Below, in pieces: positions 27,801-41,000 of a DNA stretch of 64,000 bases. Where the stretch lies: the NCBI GenBank assembly GCA_020055645.1, contig CM034548.1, positions 14,136,001 to 14,200,000 of the forward strand, written 5' to 3'. How positions within the stretch are numbered: the first letter of the stretch is position 1; the number at the start of each line of letters is the position of its first letter. This DNA comes from Tomocerus qinae (Eukaryota; Arthropoda; Collembola; Entomobryomorpha; Tomoceridae). The notes beneath the pieces are model-generated. The model searched no databases, was not told the origin of the DNA, and was given only the letters and a program-made list of their open reading frames with translations. The position numbers and the translations under genes are program-made.

Positions 27801-30233
27801 TTTCCACTACTGCAGACAATGACGACGCTAAATGTAAGTCAACACACAAATAATATCCTTTATATACGTTTCGTGTGGAGTTTGGTGATGTGCGTGCGTA
27901 GTAGCCCGCATTTAATATGAGTACCTATCTACCTCTACCTACCTACAACATTACTTGCATCCTATATTTATTCAGCAGAGTTATACCAAGGAGAGGAATT
28001 AGTCGGAGCCGTGTGCATAAATGAATGTTAATGATATATTGGTTCTCAAGTTTACAATGTGTTTGCAAACTATTAGAGGATTTAAATAGATACGTGGAAT
28101 GGTTGAAATAAGCAATATTACCTTGTGCGAGGATATTCCATGTGAGGACACGGAATCGGCCACTTCTCTCGCTTTCCGTTGTTTCTTCTGAACGGCAACC
28201 TGGAGAAAGCAGAAACACCATTATTGCATGGATTTTCTCATGAGCACATTTCATTCAATATTCTATAGGGAGAACTTAGCCGGCCTTTCCTTTGCCTTCC
28301 AGGTCATCCCAGGTCATGGCACTCCACCATTTACTCTATGCAATTTCAACTTTAATACGTACATAGCTGTGGTCTTCCTCCTACTTTGACAACTGCAATG
28401 CTAGTAGACTACTCAAAAGCCAAAATATGCAAAGATAAAATATGGGCAGGTATATATATATATCTTTTGGGTCAATGAATAATTATATATCTATACTAAA
28501 ACACACTACTATGTATATTATTATATAAATGTAGTACTAACTTATTTTATGTACTACTCGCTACTTACTGCATTTTCGAAGTAGAGTTAACTCATTTTCC
28601 ATTATAAATGAATATAATTTATATCCCAGAAAATATTGAGTATGAATACTTGTCCGCAATGTTAAAGTAGTGGGTACATATGTAAAGAGACTAAAAGGAA
28701 ATTACAGGGTGTACTTACAAGGGAACAAATGTGAAATTCCTTTTAGGTTTCATTTGAGACATAATTCTGTCTAAATAGTAAATGTATAATTGGAGGAAAG
28801 ACCAAGAAGGCTCAGAAAATGATGAGTGAAGGAATCTTATAGCTTATACTTATTTATTATTATATAGGAGACTTGGATGTTGAGTTGATTTGAGTCGAAC
28901 TAAGAATAAGCTCCTCCTGACTCGACTCTCTTATTTTCTATCATTTGTAATAAATGGAAGAAGCTAGAGCTAAACGAGAGTTTAGTCAACTAAACTCACC
29001 CTTATTATTATCATCTTTATGCAGCTAACATGAAGATGAGTCTTTCTTTGATCATCCAAAGTGCTGGAGAAAAGAGAGAGGGATAGATGCCCTGCCATTG
29101 CGGTTTCAGTTACAGTCCAGCGAAACCATTTCCCTAATCACTGAGATCCCTAATGCTAAGCTGCATCTTGAACCTTGTGAATATTCCACAAGGGAGCTAT
29201 CAATGTCCATTTTAAAGACCACTCTATACCTACCTACTACTACAGATACTACTACTACCACCACAATCACTACTACTACTGCCGTCTTCCTTTTACATCT
29301 TCCTTGGCATCACTCCGATATACATTCCCTACTCAGATGACTCCTACTACTATGTACTACACGAATCACTACTTATCGTCCTTATCGTTACTGCTTTTCT
29401 TGTGATTATAGTCAGCAGCTTGAGTTTGAGACTTTACAATTTGGACACAACTGAATTTCATTCAGGACACAAGCAAATTAGGGACTTTACCATATAATAA
29501 TTATATAAGATGCCTATTTATCATTAAATCCATAAAATTGTATCATTAATAGATTTATAAGTCTCAGTAATGCATGTTGGTAGTATATAGGTAGCTAAGT
29601 ATTTATTTGTGCTTTTCGAATATTACATTCACTGTATATCAGTATAAAATATTAAATCATAGCATTTGATGAATATTTAGTAAATTGAGTTGACGAATTT
29701 GTAATTTCTGACGCGACATGGCATGATGTAGATTGTGGTAATATGGTTTGCCAAGGAGTAGAATAAGGAGGTTATTACGTATTATTATTAATATTTGAGT
29801 AGAGTATGAAGCCACTTATTAGTTCTAAGTATGTATAAGTGGATTTTCCAAGAGTAAATTGCATTTAGTTGTGCTCCAGTTTCCATTTTGTGTATGGTAA
29901 TATATATTGTGGGAAGGATAATTTGGGGGAAGTAAGATGGCGAGTGAGGCATACATTTAGCGGTTTGAAAAGGGCAGAATGGAAGACAACAATACCTTGA
30001 GAGATGAAAGGAACCTTCTTCAGTCCGCAAAAGGCTTCTTCTTCGTGTTCCTCTCCATTAGGATGATTAGACGAATCAAGAACGACAAAGTTTCTGGAGA
30101 TAAGAGCTGGAGTGGTTGGTAACTCATTCAAGCAGCGATTGAGCAGAGATTCCCTCGTAGACGGAGCAGCCACCTCAAAGTCTACATCTTGAACATCTTC
30201 ACGCACTGCTGGCACGGATGTAAAGCTGCCCAT
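24841..30233 (-). CDS. Nocturnin / curled-type NADP(H) 2'-phosphatase, 7 coding exons
   Basis: This is an endonuclease/exonuclease/phosphatase (EEP) family enzyme of 372 residues. Nocturnin removes the 2'-phosphate from NADP(H) and is linked to circadian and metabolic control; curled is the Drosophila orthologue. Exons on the - strand are 30233-29996, 28199-28122, 26869-26748, 26149-25943, 25588-25359, 25195-25076 and 24964-24841; every junction is GT-AG and the frame is kept. Active-site blocks are all present: WNILAQ (100-105), CLQEVDH (144-150), NNGPDGCALFY (181-191), TTHLKAR (235-241), CGDFNA (274-279), HTIDY (323-327) and SDH (360-362). The start MGSFTS matches the myristoylatable start of curled proteins. 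An upstream in-frame ATG at 30257 would add eight residues. Length is normal, with no broken residues. A close deadenylase of the CCR4 family is less likely because there is no leucine-rich repeat region. Confidence 0.96.
24965..25075 (-). other. Nocturnin intron 6: 111 bp, multiple of three, no stop
   Basis: The last intron has good GT-AG ends (gtatga and ttttttcag). It is 111 bases long and contains no stop codon in the reading frame. If kept in the mRNA it would insert 37 residues between Asn331-Lys and His333, near the catalytic SDH block. Comparison with curled and vertebrate nocturnin supports removal (IFYNK followed by a short spacer and TEEQVG), but the mRNA would escape nonsense-mediated decay if the intron were retained. 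Confidence 0.85.
27205..27241. repeat. Perfect 15-bp inverted repeat with 7-base loop
   Basis: GTTTTGTTGACTGTT at 27205-27219 and AACAGTCAACAAAAC at 27227-27241 are exact reverse complements separated by ccttttt. The hairpin lies inside nocturnin intron 2 (26870-28121). It has no terminal features of a transposon and no identified role. Confidence 0.9.
28449..28462. repeat. (TA)n tract in nocturnin intron 1
   Basis: A simple TA run read directly, inside intron 1 (28200-29995). The same intron also holds interrupted TAC/ACC repeats around 29221-29280. Confidence 0.85.
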
Positions 30234-30560
30234 TCTAATTGAGATGCAAACACTCATTGTAGTCACAAGTCCCACAAATTTAATCTATTCGCTCGGAAAA
30301 TCCTCATTCAACTCAATCACGTCAATAGCAAGTCGTCTATCTGTCACGACAAGACGTCCTAAAATTATCCTACAATTTTTAATTCCTTAAGACTTTACTC
30401 TCCGCGCTTAATTATCCACTTCCGTACAGGCCCAAAGCAAAATGATGTATGCCTAACAAAATTATTTAACGATGAAAGGCACGGAATCATAAATATGTTG
30501 ATGCTATGTTCTAACGTTTCCTTTGTCTACGATGACGTCATTCACTGTAAGATGAGAATT
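30234..30560 (-). promoter_or_regulatory. Nocturnin upstream region
   Basis: This is the 5' flank and probable leader of nocturnin. It is GC-richer near the gene, with an ATG (30257-30255) in frame with, and eight codons ahead of, the chosen start. A perfect palindromic CRE octamer lies at 30533-30540. No TATA box can be placed with confidence. The transcription start is unknown. Confidence 0.5.
30533..30540. promoter_or_regulatory. Consensus CRE (TGACGTCA)
   Basis: An exact cAMP-response element lies 300 bp upstream of the nocturnin start codon. In Xenopus retina, nocturnin transcription is reported to be driven through CREB and a CRE-like promoter element, so the position is meaningful. 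One other perfect copy exists in this window, at 43510-43517 far from any known start, so chance cannot be excluded. Confidence 0.5.
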
Positions 30561-31298
30561 ACGTTAGGGATTATACATTACTACCCAAACACTACACTTG
30601 CTGGAGTTGTAGTGACTAGTGAGTACATAAAGGAGGCAAGTGAAGGTACTCTATCGTTAAATGTAATATCAGACACGCAATACAAAGAGAAAATACCTAC
30701 TGCTTACGTTTTAGGAAATTCGACGAAATGACCCAACATTAAATTCAGTCTCTTAGTCCCATAATCAGTCGAGATAATGCTATATTCATAGCTAGTCCAA
30801 ATAATAACTTCATACTGATATCCTCCATTACAACTCTGATAAATTATTCGCTTTAAGCACCTACGTCATTAAATGGACCTACGTATGCATACTGAGCAAT
30901 TCTTGCGAATTCTGTCAGCTAATTTACATTTTATTTCAGTCTATAACGAACCTACCGTTAAACAACAAATGTTTGTTTTGTTATTCACTTTATACTAGCA
31001 CAAATATTACAGTCTACTATGACACATAAATACGTACACTGTATATAAACAATGACTACCTACTAGAGAAGACAACTATTTCGTCACTTGTTTTCTTCTC
31101 GATATTGTTGTTGACAATTCTTGCTACGCAAATTACGCAATGCATGTTTTTAAGGATAATCATTCCATTGTCATTGCTACCAATTATTACTAGGGTTCAA
31201 AATAGGAAAACCTTAATTTGTGATATCTATATAAAATATTCGCATTTTTCAAAAACTTCCTTTTATTTTAAAAAATTTATTTCATTTTACCAAATGAA
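30561..31298. other. AT-rich stretch, nothing supported
   Basis: I see no gene, repeat or splice-supported exon here. The open frames at 30495-30731 and 31105-31302 are AT-rich and have no supporting signals. Confidence 0.6.
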
Positions 31299-31306
31299 CT
31301 AACTAA
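31299..31306. repeat. Left target-site duplication CTAACTAA of the MITE
   Basis: Identical to 31495-31502 and placed exactly at the ends of the inverted repeats. The local sequence is itself a short CTAA tandem, so one unit of the match may be coincidental. Confidence 0.75.
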
Positions 31307-31494
31307 CAGGCACGTATCTAGAAATTTGTTCAAGGGGGGGCGGAAGCAAAAATTATACCAAAAATAAGACATAATCCCGCGAAGCGCGAAAAAATTTTGC
31401 AATTTTAGGCCATTTTTGAGAAAAAAATCCTCTTTTTCTAAGACTTAGGGGGGGCGCTGCGCCCCCCCCCGCCCCCCTACTAAATACGTGCTTG
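31307..31494. mobile_element. Non-autonomous hAT-like MITE, 188 bp
   Basis: The element has terminal inverted repeats CAGGCACGTATCTAG and, on the other strand, CAAGCACGTATTTAG (13 of 15 identical). It is flanked by the exact 8-bp direct repeat CTAACTAA at 31299-31306 and 31495-31502. An 8-bp duplication with T at position 2 and A at position 7, and ends beginning CA, fit the hAT superfamily. The inside is non-coding. It holds runs of G near the left end and a strong hairpin near the right end (G-run, cgctgcg, C-run; 31448-31477). It has no transposase, so it would have been moved by a relative elsewhere. The near-intact ends and duplication suggest a fairly recent insertion. Confidence 0.8.
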
Positions 31495-31502
31495 CTAACT
31501 AA
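31495..31502. repeat. Right target-site duplication CTAACTAA of the MITE
   Basis: The second copy of the 8-bp direct repeat bordering the MITE. Confidence 0.75.
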
Positions 31503-34500
31503 TGCTTTACGAAAATCTTACTTATTACTATCTTATCTGCTATGAACGAGAATTGATAAATATAAATTTACAATTATATTTAAAATGGCATTTCAATTAT
31601 ACAATTGATGGAAAATATTAAAATAATAATCTTGCAGTTTATTCCTGGGAGAAAGAACACTGATTAAGTTCGTAGTAATAGTACCTTTATTTGCCTGCAC
31701 GCCTCTAAAAGCATGTGTTTAGGAAATTACACACATTATATATTGGGGTTTAGGCTAAACAAAGATTAAACGCTTGTGCCTGTTATAGTAAAATAATTTG
31801 TCTATATTGCAGTTTTACATTTGGATTAAGAAAGAATCTAAATGTAGCTAATTATCGTTAGTATAATAATAGTTATAAATTTCTTAAGCTCTCTTTGGAT
31901 TTAGTTTTGTTCTACCTATAGAATTGGCTATAATTCACTTAGTAGATGTCTCATTGTGTTAAAATTAGTCGCGAAGTCAAAAAATGAAAGTAAATAAACA
32001 AAAAGGAAATTTCACTGCACAAAATGATGTAACAAAAAGTGTACAGCGTACTGAGATTGATATTCCAGTTAGTGATAAGTAGTTAGTATAGTATCTATCT
32101 CATGAACCAGAGTTGAGTACACCTACCTGTAATATATAATAATGTCTGATAATGAGTTTAATGGTAGGTATCGGTAATTTATACTTATGTGGTTAATGGG
32201 CAGTGATAAGAAGATTGTTCTCATTTAGAATGTCTATATAGATGATCTGTATGTATATAGTTACCTATATAAGTGAGTATATAACGTACCTATGGAGATC
32301 AGTCAGTCAGACGGGTTTAATATTTAAACTTTAAATGCATTTGCACTATTAATTGTACGCTGCCTACACCAACGAGCCACACAGAACTCTAAACTCTAAT
32401 AAAACAAGAGCCCATAATTGAGTTGGATATCGACAAAACATTTGAGTTCGGGCAATATAATAAGCCGTCGTCTACTAGTTCTCATTGGGTTCCTTGCTTG
32501 GTTTGGTGTGCTCGGCTGTTGGCTTGATGGGTGCGACACAGACAGACAGGCAGGTAAAGGCAGGTAGGTGTACTATTGTATCACTATCACTCACTACGTG
32601 GGAGCTACTGCACATATAAAAATGTAAAGCATCTAATTGGAAGTAGTCGCAATCGCAAGACTCGCTTTGAACTTCATGCATGCAATTTAATGAAGCCAGT
32701 TTACTTGAACTTACGAAGAATGACCTTACCCTCTCCTCTTTTTATATGCCCTATGATAATTTCCAACAAGTAACTTACTTACCTGGCTAGAAAGGTATCG
32801 TACGTTATAAAATAATTATTACGTGTGGCTATCTATCTACTCTCGCCATATCCATGCCTACCCTCATTCAAAACAGTGCCATTCCACAAAAAATCATACA
32901 GTTCCCATTCACACATTCGCAGAATACAACTCCAGATACAATCATCTCTTCTCATATACTACCTACCTCTATGCTCAAAATTAAACCTGCAAATATCCTA
33001 AATTTATTGCCATTTTTTACTTTCGCTATGTATTCAATTATTCTCAATAATTATTTAAATTATCCAGTAAAAAATACAAAAATACGATAACCTCTCTCTT
33101 TAGATACATTGATTCCTAAGAGAGAATAATTCATAAAAAAGAATTTCCTCCTAAATGATTCTTAAAAGGATCTGTGTAAATAAAATCTTCTAAGAATCCT
33201 ACCTTCATTTTATGGGCTTCAATTCCAATGAATTATTTCTATAACAGGTATTGGAATTTTGTTTTTACTATTTTTGGTTAATACAGAATACATACATATC
33301 CATTCCGTGGAACTGAGACTGTATGGTTCTCACAAAAGATCATTAGCTTTTGGGATAGTTTAATTCTACTCGCAAGGATATTATAGATCCAGGCCTTATA
33401 CTTATACATTTTGTATATTAGTAATTTCTAAATGATAAACTGTGTAAAAGATGGTTTGTGTAAGTACATTATAATGGGTATATGAAAATACTGTGTGTGT
33501 ATCTCTGGTTGTTAACTGTAATTAATTACCCGTCCAATGATAGCTGAATTTACTATACTAACCTTTCCATTGCATTGAGAATTTATATTTCAATTTATAT
33601 TCTGTGTTTTCAAAGAATGTTTTAAACGATTTTTGCTTTAAATTAAAAAAAATATACACAGCTTAATAAATCTGATATGAACTTATGACAAATATTTACA
33701 AAATATGTCTATAGCAAATCTATAGTTACCTAATCACTATAAAATGTCTACTGTATTAAATAAATCTCATTTCAGTAATCCATGACCATTTTGAGAAATT
33801 TGGTATGAAATCATGAATAAATCTACTTGTGTCGTAGTGTCTCATTTTTTGAGCAGTTGAAAATGGTCACTATAGGCTATATCTATATCTAGAACTGAAG
33901 TGCCAGGGGCTATGAAAGAACTTTCTCTTTGAGCCGAGTTTAGGTGGCTCGGTTCGATGTTAATGACATGTAAATCGTTAAATAGTTGAAACTTGACAAT
34001 GAGTTAATGCCCCATGCTGTATTGTCCGGTCTTGAATTTTACGAAACTGTATAATTTATGTTCCTGGTATAATATTGCATACACATGTACATTAAGTTGT
34101 AAAACTGTGAGCATGAAGTAAAGAAAAAGGTATATAAGTATAATAATAATGTGCAGTATTCATTAGTCCCCGTATATTTGGAGGTATAGTTTTACTCAGA
34201 GCAATTTCGCAAAGTTATTATTACCCGTAGCTCACTTTAGTTTACTGTAAAAGTTTCATGGCACGTTGAATACAGAATTATGGCAAATAATACGCATAAT
34301 ATTCAAATACCTTCCAATTTCACTCACATTTATAATGTTTAAGTATACTGCACATTTCTGCCATAAAATGAACGGAGGCATGAACCGGGTTCAGAAAAGT
34401 TTGATCCTGATTAGTTCTGATGTCGTGGAAAAGTTGTCCATCCACTTTTTTCTTGCGACGAAACATAACCCGTCAGATTATATGTAATCCACAGTGCACT

Positions 34501-35028
34501 ATAGTCTATTTATTGTCATGAATTACTAGAAAATATGATTGAACGGACTATCATGTATGACACAGTTTGTTTTGAAACTTACTTTGTATTACGATTCTTT
34601 AGTTGGTATAAAAAGCTTTTAAAGTTTTTAAACTTTGTCAAATAAGGTTAAATGGAACCGCATAAAATTCAATCTAAAAAATTTTACAAACTGAAAATTT
34701 AAAATTTTAGTGCAGATCGGTATGTTTCTAAACAAACCAGAATTTCATTACAAATCGTAATATATTTTGCTATAAATATGAAAAACTAATAGGATAAAGC
34801 AATGTAGGCAATGCACAAAGTTATTTTTTTCTATGATCAGGTAAATTTTTCATGAAAAGTTTTTCTGTGATATTTATGGTGCATTTATTTATAGCTATCT
34901 TATGATGTGACTACGATGTAGATGGTATTATACCATTGTACATACTTCAGAATCTAAATATGCGCCGATTTAAGTATCGCGTCTCAGATTAGGTACTTAT
35001 ACTTAAAAACTATTTAATAATGCGCTTT
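31503..35028. other. AT-rich stretch, no supported gene
   Basis: No coding exon can be supported. Acceptor-like sites at about 33103 (ctctctctttag) and 33247 (ttctataacag) are followed by short open runs of a length expected by chance. An AATAAA lies near 33178. The region also carries CTG/CTA-type simple sequence around 32550. Confidence 0.5.
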
Positions 35029-38000
35029 CTAGAGTTTCGTTAAAGAGAGAAAAGTTCTCACTGCATTATAAGTTACGTGCTGGATGTAAATCCATACACT
35101 CGACAATACTAGAATCCTAGAATGGTAACTATCAAACTGATGAGGAGCTAGCTTTGCCAAGTTAACTTCTTGTGACTGTACTACACTGTAATCTCCATTT
35201 ACATGTTTCAGAGAAACAAGGCGTAACGGTGTTTTGGCAGTGTTCGCCAAAGTTTATTTTGCGGCTTGGATATGCATTGTGCGTAAGTTTATGATGAAAC
35301 TCATGCCTAAAGGTTTTAAAATGATTAGTTCAATCAAGGAATGATAAAAACGTTTCTCTCAGATTGAACTACTATAATAGATAGCCAATTAGATAAATGC
35401 TACCTACATTCACAAAATGCAACTGCAATGGATAATGATACTAAAAGCTAAAACCGTCCCTTTAGTGCATAGTAAGACCAAAAAACTTTTTTAATAACTG
35501 CGCTGCGCATTGAATTACACTTTGTAGCATAGAATACAAAATTAAGGCTAAATTTGTTTGTATATATCGTTTCTGCGTTTTTATGATAGTTGTTTTTCCT
35601 AAATGAAATTACACAAGACATTAAAAAGGAGAATTTATGTTGGCAGGCAGGTATAAGGAGATAAAAAGGGGAATTTTGTCCAGCATACATATCCGTGTTT
35701 TACTCATTAGTAATATTCATAGGTTTTTTAGCTCTGCTCTGCAACGCTTTATAGAAAAAGAGATACTAATGCATATTTATTTGAATACGACATGCTTCTC
35801 TATAAGATGGAATAATGAATTAAAGTTTCATTGTCTCTATTCTTTCTGCGTTCATAAATATGGAAATTAATGTCTCCCTATGTACTTATTATGTATGTAC
35901 ATCTACTTTAATGTACTTTTTGTAGTATCTTGTAATGTAATAATAATGCAGGCAAGAAATCTATATTTTACGACAGATACAGAACTGAAATACACAGAAA
36001 GCAGGTAATATATAAATTCGATATAAAACAGAAGGAGTGTGTTTTTATGTAGGCGGAATTTTATGATGTACTTGGATAATATAAATACTCGTACAGCTTT
36101 TTTTGCAATAATAAAATATTATTATCCAGTAGAGAGAAGAAGAAATCTACTAAAGTATATCAACTGGCTCCTTATAGTAAGATAATATCAATGCAAGACG
36201 TTTTTTTGACAAAAGAAAAGTCTTTGCATCAATATCTATTTCTACAATGCGTTGCAATGGTATTTTGAATTCATGACAATAGAGATTGATGACTAGAGCT
36301 GAAAGGGAGAATGATATCTGAGATGAGAATATTATCTGTACTCTGAATTGTACGACGAATTCCAGAACATCAAAAGCAAAAATACATCTTACGTATCATA
36401 ATATTTATTGTAAAGTTCAGCAGTTCACTCTTACAGTCACTTCGACAGGGAACAAAAAATGTGAATTTACACTTTTTACCCGTAAAATATTGACATAATT
36501 AAAACATAAGCTAAAAGTCTAGACTGGAAAAATTGTTTATTTCAAAAGCTTAAAGTCTTAAGTTGATTTATTGTAGAGTTTTAAATTTGAAATGGAGAAA
36601 ATGGGTTGGAATGAATTTTTAAAATCTTTTAAAAAAGCAATAGTTTTTTGTTCCGTGGTAGTGAAAGTAAAGTAGAGGATTATATCAAGAGTGTGTATAC
36701 TTAGCATAGTAGAAAGAGGGATGTATGATGAGTTTGTGCATGCGGAGGGATGATATACCCGATGTGCATTTCAATCTTAGGATTTTGCATGCGTTTTGAA
36801 TAATAAGATCGTACCTGGTTATTTTGAGGGCATTCTTGACAGGCTCGGATATTCTTTTGACAGAGACTCGGGCGAGGATCATGATTCCAGCTACTGGAGG
36901 AATCATCTTTCCGTTGGCACGGATCCTATCAATAGGGGAGTCCGTGCCAACAGAAAGTATGAATTCACAAAACATTACGTAGAGCTATGTAGTTTGTTAT
37001 GTAGTAGTAGTAAGATATGTACTCCTACCTACAGTTGTCATAGCTTCTATATATGTAGACCTTTTCGCATATTTATTTAGCTGCCTATTGTAATATTCCG
37101 TGTGCTAAAAACTGGAAAAAGAGATGTAATAAGGTGTTATATGTAAAGTTGGCTTAGCAAGACATAAATAGAAGCTCGTCTTCAAGCTCTATTCTACTGC
37201 CTTCCCAATGCATTGACTTTCTGTTGTCATGTCCATATTTTGGGTCTTAGGTTACCTATCATAAAATGACTTGTAAAACTTGAATTACATCAATATTCCC
37301 AATAACTTGGACAATGTAGCCAAAAGATTGTACCAAATATATATTTGTGCCCCATGGCGTTATTTAAATTCAAAATGTTAATTATTACACAATTAAATTT
37401 AGAGGAAATTGCATCTATATAAAAATATTTTGGAGACAATGCTCATTTACAGCCATTAAAAATGTAAAAAAACAGATGTAGCCATTAAATCCACTGTTTC
37501 AAGGTTTTTGCATGGAAATATTATTCTCAAAAAATTCTTTATTGTAACAATTACTATATGTACATTTTTGTAATTGTTATAGTGACTTATCGATAAATCT
37601 CACAAAAGGAGGTAAGTGATAAAAAGGTGAAACCATCTCAAATACATCCTGGAAATGCTTAAAAAATTCTATCAGGGAAACCCTAGTTAGAATTCCAATT
37701 TTTTAAGCTCCTCAAAAATAAAATGGAACAAACGTCATAGTACTACAAGTAACCCAGTACCCATTACAAATTGTAAGTACTTATTGAAGAGAAAAGGAGT
37801 TAAGTAATAAAAACCCAATTACAATTTGCTTCTGGATCTTTGTCTCTTAATTTTTCTATTATTTTTCATTTAAAAATAAGAACTGAAAAATAAATGTGTA
37901 TTTAGTACCATTGTTTTTACTGCAAGTGTAATTTACGTAGAGTTGACGTGTATGACTCGATGGAAATGTTAAGATCACAAGATTCCAATTACTTTTTACC

Positions 38001-41000
38001 AAGTATACTATTATATACAAGTTTGTACCTCTACTTTTGCAGGCGAAGCATTAGTATCGTGTTATTTAATCAAAAGTTTTGCGGTAGATATAATCAGTGT
38101 TAATTTTTTGCGAGTATTGATAATATAACTGAATAATAAGCAAGCAAAAGTTATGACAACAGAAACAGAACTTGTTTAATAGCAGATAGACTCAATAGCT
38201 AGCCAACAGACAGACAGAGTCAGGTACCTAAAAAAACTCAAGCCACCAAAGTCATGTACTTACAGTTGTAGTTTGTACTGATATGCTACCCTTTTGGCAT
38301 ATGAACTTCTACATCGTTCTAAATACTACAGATCTGTACCATATATTAGCATCAACTTCATAATCAGTTCAATTTTGCAGCTTTTTATCTCTGCCCAGTT
38401 TTTTTGGAACCTCTCGTGAATGTATGAATTATATACTTAAGAATTTTTTATACATTTAATAATATGAAAGCATTTAATCGCCAATGTATTTACCTACCTC
38501 CTTGCACTATTAACAGTGACATTCATTATTCAAATTATTAAATGTTCTTTTTACAGAGCTTGGAAAAATTCCACTCATCAATAGACAGCATGTACGCATA
38601 CTAAAAGCGTCATACAAACTCGACTTGATTACCAAGATGTAATTAGCAAGAAACATGAATAGGTAATTATTTTCGTGAATAAACAGTCTAGTGCACCATC
38701 AGATAATTATTTATCTCATGTTGCTTATTATTATCTATGCTACAAAACACAGTCGTACAAATACTTCTTGGTTCTCCTTAGGACACAAATTCAATTTTGA
38801 TTGCCATTTGCAAGTACTAAAACTCAAGTCATTAAACGCTGCAAATTTTTTTAGCTGACTCTCAGAGAATAAGCAGTTTTATCTAGAATAAAATTCATCG
38901 TAATGTCATATTTATCACTGACATGAACAGATCTATCATGATGTCATAGCAAAATAAGAAAGATACAAAGCCCAATTATAATTATTTTCAATACAGCATT
39001 CAAATATTAATATTAGATCAATGGTATCCTGCCGAGAATATTTGCTAACATACTTACACACTACCTATTCACTATTGTTATATTTATTAGGAACAAAAGA
39101 CTCTCTTGTCCTACCGTATTTTGTAGAATAAGCATTAAAATCTTATCAGAGTCGACATTACAAACTTAATACTAATAGATAATAATTTAAAGATGTGATT
39201 TTAGCAATAAAATGCGGTCAAACTCATATTCTGATACAAAATGATATCTTTGAATTTAAACGTGTATGAAAAATGTAGATGGGAGCAATAAAGTGTGTAC
39301 ATTTTATCAATCAGTATAATGGTAAAAATATTAAGGTTATAATATTAAAAATATATTGAAATCCAGGTTCCATTTTATCTGGGCATTAAAACAATTTGGG
39401 AGGTACGAATAACAAATACTTTATGAAATGCTGACTACATTTTCTGTTGAGCGATCACATTTCAGAGAAAGATGGCTTTTCATTTAATTTTCTATCATCA
39501 TTAATTAAAGGGTGATAACTTAATATGCTCAGTATTGCTTGCTTTGAGGTTGTTAATTGACATGGCCAGAGGCTGCGCCAAATTAGACTAATTGATGAGT
39601 ATTCTCATTCCCATAGCTCATGCAGTAAGGTAACATTTCACTATCTATAAGCATTGAATATACGCATACATTGAAAATTTCTTGGAAAATCGAATTAACT
39701 TGATAGATACTCTCTTTGATATTCAGAGCTTTGCTAACATTACCCTAGCCATTATTAGATTTGCAAATGATACAAATTCAACTAAATAACCAATTTAGGA
39801 TGGCTAAACAAATTAAGTCAATCAAGTTGGTATGAGGATTTCCAATTAATAATTACGTATACCTAAGCCTACTAAAGTACATACTTACAAAACTATTAAC
39901 GTATTAAGTAAGAATGGTTGAGTAGATTCTATTGATGTTTAGAGGAATGAGAAGAATTGCAGTGAATTTAGATACCCTTTTAATTTAGTGGTTAGCTTAA
40001 AAATGTGAGTTATGGTTTGAGAATATTGATAATAATAGTATGTCTATTTATGGGTCGAGAAATGAAAGCGTGGGCAATGACATTTTGAGCAGTCATGCTG
40101 AAGCTTTATGATAACGTAGTTAATGCAATTAAGAGATAAGTCTAAATGCGACAAGCGACATTCAAATAAGATCTTACAGGGATGACTCAAAGTCAGTAGG
40201 TATAAATGTTGAAGATGTCCTCTCGAGCGAACAATGTGTTGCCTTTATTGCATGTCACTTTTGGTTTTGGCCAAAAAGGGAGACGCTTTAAAGAAGTACA
40301 AAAGAATCTCTCGAATGCAAAAGAGTTTCAGTGGAATTTTTGACATTGAAGACGTTTTCAAACGACTAATTGTAAGTAGCTAACAATGAGTTTTGGTGGC
40401 CGCAAAGGAAAATGATAAAATCAGTCGTAACAATTGCGCCATAAGTCAAGTGAAGTTGTTGGTTATGGAAAGTGTCCAAATTGTAGCAATGTGGAAGTAG
40501 ATTATCAGTATGGGTTTTGTGGGATGAATTGCGGTTGGTTTCCTGCCATGTTAGCAACCAGATGGATTGATACAAAATAATGTGCTTATTATTTGAGGCA
40601 ATCGTATTTAATGGCTTAACAATGAGCTGAAATCCTCCTCACATCACTTCATACTCATAATACATATGCACATTTATTATCTAACCAAAAAGAAAAGAGA
40701 GATTGTTATATCATGATGGCAATAATGTATATTACTATATGGACCAACAGCCTTGAATAAAATGATGACCGCGAAACACTTGACTACACTATACCCAACT
40801 ACGCATATCCGGCAACAAATTTCTTCCCCAGATCAAAGAATACTCTTACTATATGCAACCTCATCATAAAAATTACTCATCTCGCATAATAAAGCTAATA
40901 AAAGAAGAATCCTTTGCCACCTTTATATATTATACCCTATTTTAAATATATTACAACGGATGTATAAAATATGTATAAGATATTTTCATCGGATGACGAT

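Noticed and set aside
32475-32681. 69-codon - strand frame with a polar end (PIKPTAEHTKPSKEPNEN)
   Set aside because: Part of it is a CTGC/CTGT simple repeat in translation. Another frame is equally open and no splice partner was found.
33248-33363. 37 open codons after an acceptor (IGILFLLFLVNTEYIH...)
   Set aside because: AT-rich, with the hydrophobic run produced by T-rich DNA; the length is within chance expectation.
36796-37080. 94-codon + strand frame over the - strand exon at 36925-36815
   Set aside because: It looks coding because the - strand exon is GC-rich and because of the inverted repeat at 36907-36957. The + strand splice sites are poor.
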